A stretch of 64,000 bases of DNA, taken from assembly GCA_030272585.1 (NCBI GenBank), contig BSYQ01000007.1:5336001-5400000 (forward strand), in the 5' to 3' direction. Positions 60,051 to 64,000 of the stretch are shown piece by piece. A program made the position numbers and the translations under genes. Position 1 is the first letter of the stretch; each line of letters begins with the position of its first letter. The stretch comes from Bryopsis sp. KO-2023. Taxonomy: Eukaryota > Chlorophyta > Ulvophyceae > Bryopsidales > Bryopsidaceae. The notes below the pieces were generated by a model. It had not been told where the DNA came from. It worked only from the letters and a program-made list of their open reading frames with translations, and did not search any database.

Positions 60051-60524
60051 ATAAGCAATTCACCACAAGACCTTCTGTTATTTTTATTTTTTTCGTTTTT
60101 AACCTAGCCAAGTTCCAAGGGAGAAGCTGCTGTGGGGAGTTGTGGGTGGAAGTGGGGGTTAGAATGTCAAAAGTGGTTTTTTTATTTCTTACGCTGGGGT
60201 TGAAACAATCACTTCAGCAAAAATGCTGTGGGGTTTGGGATCCAGTGGGTAACACATAGTTTTCTGCTCATTGTGCAATTGTAATAATCATGTTCTTTCC
60301 ATTTCCAAATTCTCGACACTTTTGTTTCTGCAGGGGGATGTATCTTCTCTTACAAATTGTGTATGTCAGGAGAACTATCCTTGCTCACCCAACCAAATTT
60401 TTGGTCATTGGATTCATACCCTGTCCATCGATCTTACAACAGTTTGAACTATCTTTGAGGTGGGGGGTATCCCAACCAACCATGGGAAAAGAAAAAAGCA
60501 CAGGAAAAGATCGAGGGCTCTATT
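60051..60524. other. Convergent 3' spacer
   Basis: The BLISTER-like gene (plus) and the next gene (minus) end toward each other here. The spacer should hold both 3' UTRs; nothing else is seen. Confidence 0.55.
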
Positions 60525-63500
60525 TTAAGCCACCGGGTTTGCCAAAGCGAACAGCTTGAATTCCATGGAGAACATCAAGTAGATGGATGCTGCCTGGACG
60601 ACAATCAGCACCAGTCCGGCATGCTCCAAGACTTCCTCCTGTTCCACTTCGTATTGGCAGTGCTCTGGCAGTTGATCCAAATAGCTCCTTTCGTCCATTT
60701 CAGTCTTGTTGATCTTGGAAACCAGAGCGTTGCGCCATTTCCTCTGCCAGCCCTCTTTGATCATGTCGATGTCCCCCATGTCGACATGGTCATATATATC
60801 TTGCTGCTGCCGGACCATTGCTTCCTGGGAAAAAAGACAAGAAAATATGAATGTGTGCTGCTCACTGGAGGTGTTTCAGCTTGAATAAAATGCAAAGCTA
60901 CGTGTTTGGATGTCGAGATTGGGAAAATAGATGTGGGGAGGTTGAAGCAAAAACAACCCCCCAAAAGATGTGGAGTGGAAGCCAGCATAACAACATAACA
61001 ACTCATCTGCATAGCGAACGATGCAATACACACTCTTAAGAAGATGGAGGGTCATGCATAGCACAGCGTAGACCAAAAACATCAGCCAGCCCATCTCCTC
61101 AGTCAATGGTGGAAAACTTACCTTCACAGCAGCAGCACTGTCCAGACTGGGTTTAAAGATCCCAGATTGCTGTCCGTCCCCAATCATTTTCTTGAACCAA
61201 TTGATCCTGAGTGGGTTGTTTTCTTTCCCAATCTCACCCTCCACAACAGCAAGAATTTCCTGAAAGCAGCCGAAAAAAAAATCAACTTTCCGAAACGCAG
61301 GAACAAAAATATGCACGACTCTCAGCCTATTGGGTCACACTCTGGAAACTCAGTTGAAGAATAACAGGGATGTTTTTTACTCTCTTTGCATGCCGATGCC
61401 ACATATCTCTGCAGTAATTGCAATTTTTGTAACAACAGTCCAACTAAAATCAGAGTTCGGCATCTTCTAACTTTGTTTTTCCTTGCTTGGTTTTTTTCTT
61501 TCGTTGGGGGCAGGGGGAGCTCTGCAAAAACAGATTACCATAACATTGGAGAGGGCTTTTTGGATTCCTTCCACAAGCTGCTCGTATTCCAGAATAGTCA
61601 TCTCATCCTCTGGTAATCTGTTTTGCAAGTGTTCATTGCCACGCCTCATTGCCTATGCGCAGCAAATGAGAAAAAAAAAACACAAAAACATTGAAAAAAA
61701 CTGCGCAAAACGACAAGCAGAAAAGTGTGAATCCATTGTCGCAATAAACTGTTCTTGCCCGCATGCCACCGCCAAAAAAAATAATGACAATAATCGGACA
61801 AACCTGGCAAGATGTTGCTTTTCATCTCAAGCAAAGAGAATCGTATGAATTGTCGTTTATATCGATCCAATTAAAATCAACGGTGCTGTTTAAATCTCTT
61901 ACAGAGTGCTCCTGATGCGGGGGGGCGGGGGGGGCAAATGCTTTAAAGGGTTTGTATGTAAAGACTGTGGGCTTTCTGGGATCACACCGTTGTGGCAACT
62001 TCAAAAGCTTGCGTCAGAGCATCCTCCAGAATTCTCAAGTTTTTTGTGTCCATTTGATCGTTTTGATAAGCTTTTTCGACCTTCCTGTATCGCTTGTGGA
62101 CTTTTTGCCTCAAGGTTTCGATCAACTGAAAAAAAAATAAAAATCATCTTGAGCTCATGCTTTCTTAAAACTCAAGTCGAAAAAAAAAGATTGATGCAAA
62201 GATAATGGATCTCCATTGAAAAAATCAAAAAATAATATGTACTGTTTCTGCATTCTACAACTTACAACTCTTGCTCAATTTTCAGCAAATCCAAAAAAAA
62301 ATAATTAAAGCTGTTCTTTTGAAATTTGCTTCTTGGTTGGGGTTGAAAAGGCAGCCCCAGTTTCAAAATGCTGAATATCAAGATAAGCCACTCTTCCTGT
62401 TATCTGATCCCGTTTTCCCCTCACTCTTTTTTCCAAAAGAAAAGAAAAGGTGGAACAGATTTTACCTCGTGAGCATTGTTTCTCAGGATTTCCAAATGTT
62501 CGTTAATGAAATGACCATCAGCTGCACGCCAAATCTCCTTGTAATAGTTATTCTCAATGTGCTGTGAAACAGAAAAAACGCACCAGGCAATGACTGACTG
62601 ACTAGGATTTCCAAAAAAGCAGGACGATCTTAGAGAACAAATTAAAGCAAAACAGATGAGCAGATCGCGATCCACATCAATTACTAATAAACATAGCGAG
62701 AAACTCATTATTATGGACATTTGCAAAGGATTGTTAAGCATACTTGACCAGAAGGTTTTTGAATCCCGGTGGCATTGAACAAATGTGTGTCTGGATCTTC
62801 ATGAATTTTATCCATTGCTTTTCCCATAGCAGACTGAACAAGAAAAAAAAAAAACATGAAGAAAATTACTTATCGCTTGCACAACCGAATAGGGATTTTA
62901 TAAACCTACACACTGTGGCAAAAACAGCACATGCCTCCTCAAAATCCCCCTCCCAAAAAAAATTAAATTAAATTAATAAAAAAAATTGATAAGCTATGAT
63001 AAATTATCAAGTCAACCCCTACAAACCTTGATTGTCTAGATAAATGAAGTACATCCCCCCCCCAAAAAAAATAAAAAATAAAATCTCCAGAACAATAGCA
63101 ATAGCAGCATAAAATGTTGTTACATTTACATACCAATCTCATCATCATGATATTGAAAGCAGTTTGGTGTCTTCCTCCTTCCATTTCAGCAATTTCTGTG
63201 TGCTTGTAATTTGTCAAAGCAAGCTCAGCGATTGCACAATCCACAGTCGTATTCCTGGCAACCTTATTATTAATATTTTAAAAGCACACACAAAAAACCC
63301 CCTGTCAAAAAGTAGCTCGGACATCAAATGGACTGAACAAAATGCTGACAGAACTCTTTTGTGAGTGAACAACAAGACATTGTCGAGTGAGCAACAATGA
63401 ATAAAAAATAATGCATAGGAAATATATGATGTTATGAAGATGCTCTACTAAGCTTTCAACCGATAATCAGATTCGCCCATTATTATGTTCTTACCGAAAA

Positions 63501-63905
63501 TCGCATGGGGAACAAAATCGACAAACACAACAGCACACCTATCACATGCTGCAAAAAAGAAAGCAAAAAGATGCCAAAACAAGGTTATTCAGGTCAATCC
63601 TCATTCCGAAATCAATGTCAAATCTCATGTCATTTGAATAAATGACACCATGAGATCTAAAAATAGATTTACAGTTTAATAAGGGGAAAAAGAGCATCAT
63701 AATGCGGCGGAGGGACACGGGCAAAAAAAATCTCTCCAATTCAGAACAGACAAAACATGGCAAGTTTGTGCTAGCTAGAATACCCCAAGCCAGCAATTTT
63801 AACAAATGGATTTTCAGCAGCGCATACCGCAGTGATGAAATGGTCAGCTTTTTTTGTCACTCCAACTAGACCGACAATAGCCATGGCCATGCTCAAAGCC
63901 CCTAC
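60525..63905 (-). CDS. Membrane protein with long central region, 3' part of gene, unrecognised
   Basis: At least nine short exons read on the minus strand, and every joint I can place is phase 0. In order they encode LSMAMAIVGLVGVTKKADHF (63.88 kb), VIGVLLCLSILFPMRF (63.5), VARNTTVDCAIAELALTNYK (63.26), MDKIHEDPDTHLFNATGI (62.8), YYKEIWRAADGHFINEHLE (62.55), LRQKVHKRYRKVEKAYQND (62.1), LPEDEMTILEYEQLVEGIQ (61.6), EILAVVEGEIGKENNPL (61.25) and MDERSYLDQLPEHCQYEVEQ followed by a TM helix (LVLIVVQAASIYLMFSM), with TAA at the end. Two or more TM helices near the start, a charged ~250-residue region and one final TM helix recall tetraspanin-like topology, but no tetraspanin Cys signature is present. 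The 5' end lies beyond the window. Confidence 0.65.
61917..61936. repeat. Interrupted G homopolymer in intron
   Basis: G runs broken by a single C lie in an intron of the terminal minus-strand gene, so C runs on the coding strand. Confidence 0.7.
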
Positions 63906-64000
63906 TCCCTATTATAAAAACAAAAATATCAGCATCCTATCATGTTCATCGTTCTCCATCTTGCTCCATTCCTTTTTCAAGAAAAAATCCAAGCATATTT

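Noticed and set aside
1-64000. CRISPR array, rRNA, tRNA, intact transposase or virus-like element
   Set aside because: I saw no regular spaced repeats, no tRNA cloverleaf or rRNA core, and no transposase, integrase, capsid or polymerase reading frame. The only mobile DNA seen is the two short MITEs.

Overview
The window is nuclear DNA from an intron-rich eukaryote, most likely a protist or alga. Genes are split by many short GT-AG introns (about 75-250 bp), intergenic DNA is T- and C-rich, and long C/G homopolymers occur throughout introns and spacers. The gene set includes a class V/XI myosin, a BLISTER-like coiled-coil protein (a family best known from plants), a CECR2/DDR4-like DDT-domain protein, an NNMT-type methyltransferase and an IFT172 relic. 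This fits an alga or algal relative, but no feature fixes the species.

Layout. At 1-126 is the start of an unrecognised minus-strand gene. At 646-3563 (minus) lies a DDT/WHIM chromatin protein with a poly-Q/His tail, four exons, all joints in phase 0. At 4916-5626 (minus) is a four-TM protein. 8640-14579 (minus) encodes a secreted, membrane-anchored protein made of about four PA-like domains in tandem. A 381-bp hAT-type MITE with an exact 8-bp target duplication lies at 14732-15112. 15802-17723 (minus) is a small membrane-protein gene.

The centre (18778-34128) is a head-to-head pair of large paralogues that share an 890-bp spacer. Each encodes a signal peptide, a conserved N-terminal domain, a long Pmp-like Gly-Gly/Asn-rich beta-helix, a Cys-rich module and a multi-pass C-terminal membrane domain. 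Intron 1 sits at the same place and phase in both. With the PA-repeat gene they make a cell-surface gene neighbourhood.

From about 34.1 to 43.7 kb the DNA looks decayed. It holds a second hAT-type MITE (218 bp, exact 8-bp TSD), an IFT172 copy that lacks its N-terminal propeller and carries several in-frame stops and frame breaks, and an aldo-keto reductase fragment. Intact genes resume with the myosin (43695-53020, minus), the NNMT-like methyltransferase (53931-55466, minus), the divergently transcribed BLISTER-like gene (55892-60050, plus) and the 3' part of an unrecognised membrane protein (60525 to beyond 63905, minus).

The strongest leads are the divergent beta-helix/multi-TM pair, the tandem-PA surface protein, the IFT172 pseudogene (possible ciliary reduction), and the 22-nt C tract that forms the pyrimidine tract of an intron in the minus-strand surface gene. 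I see no complete autonomous mobile element, tRNA, rRNA or CRISPR array.
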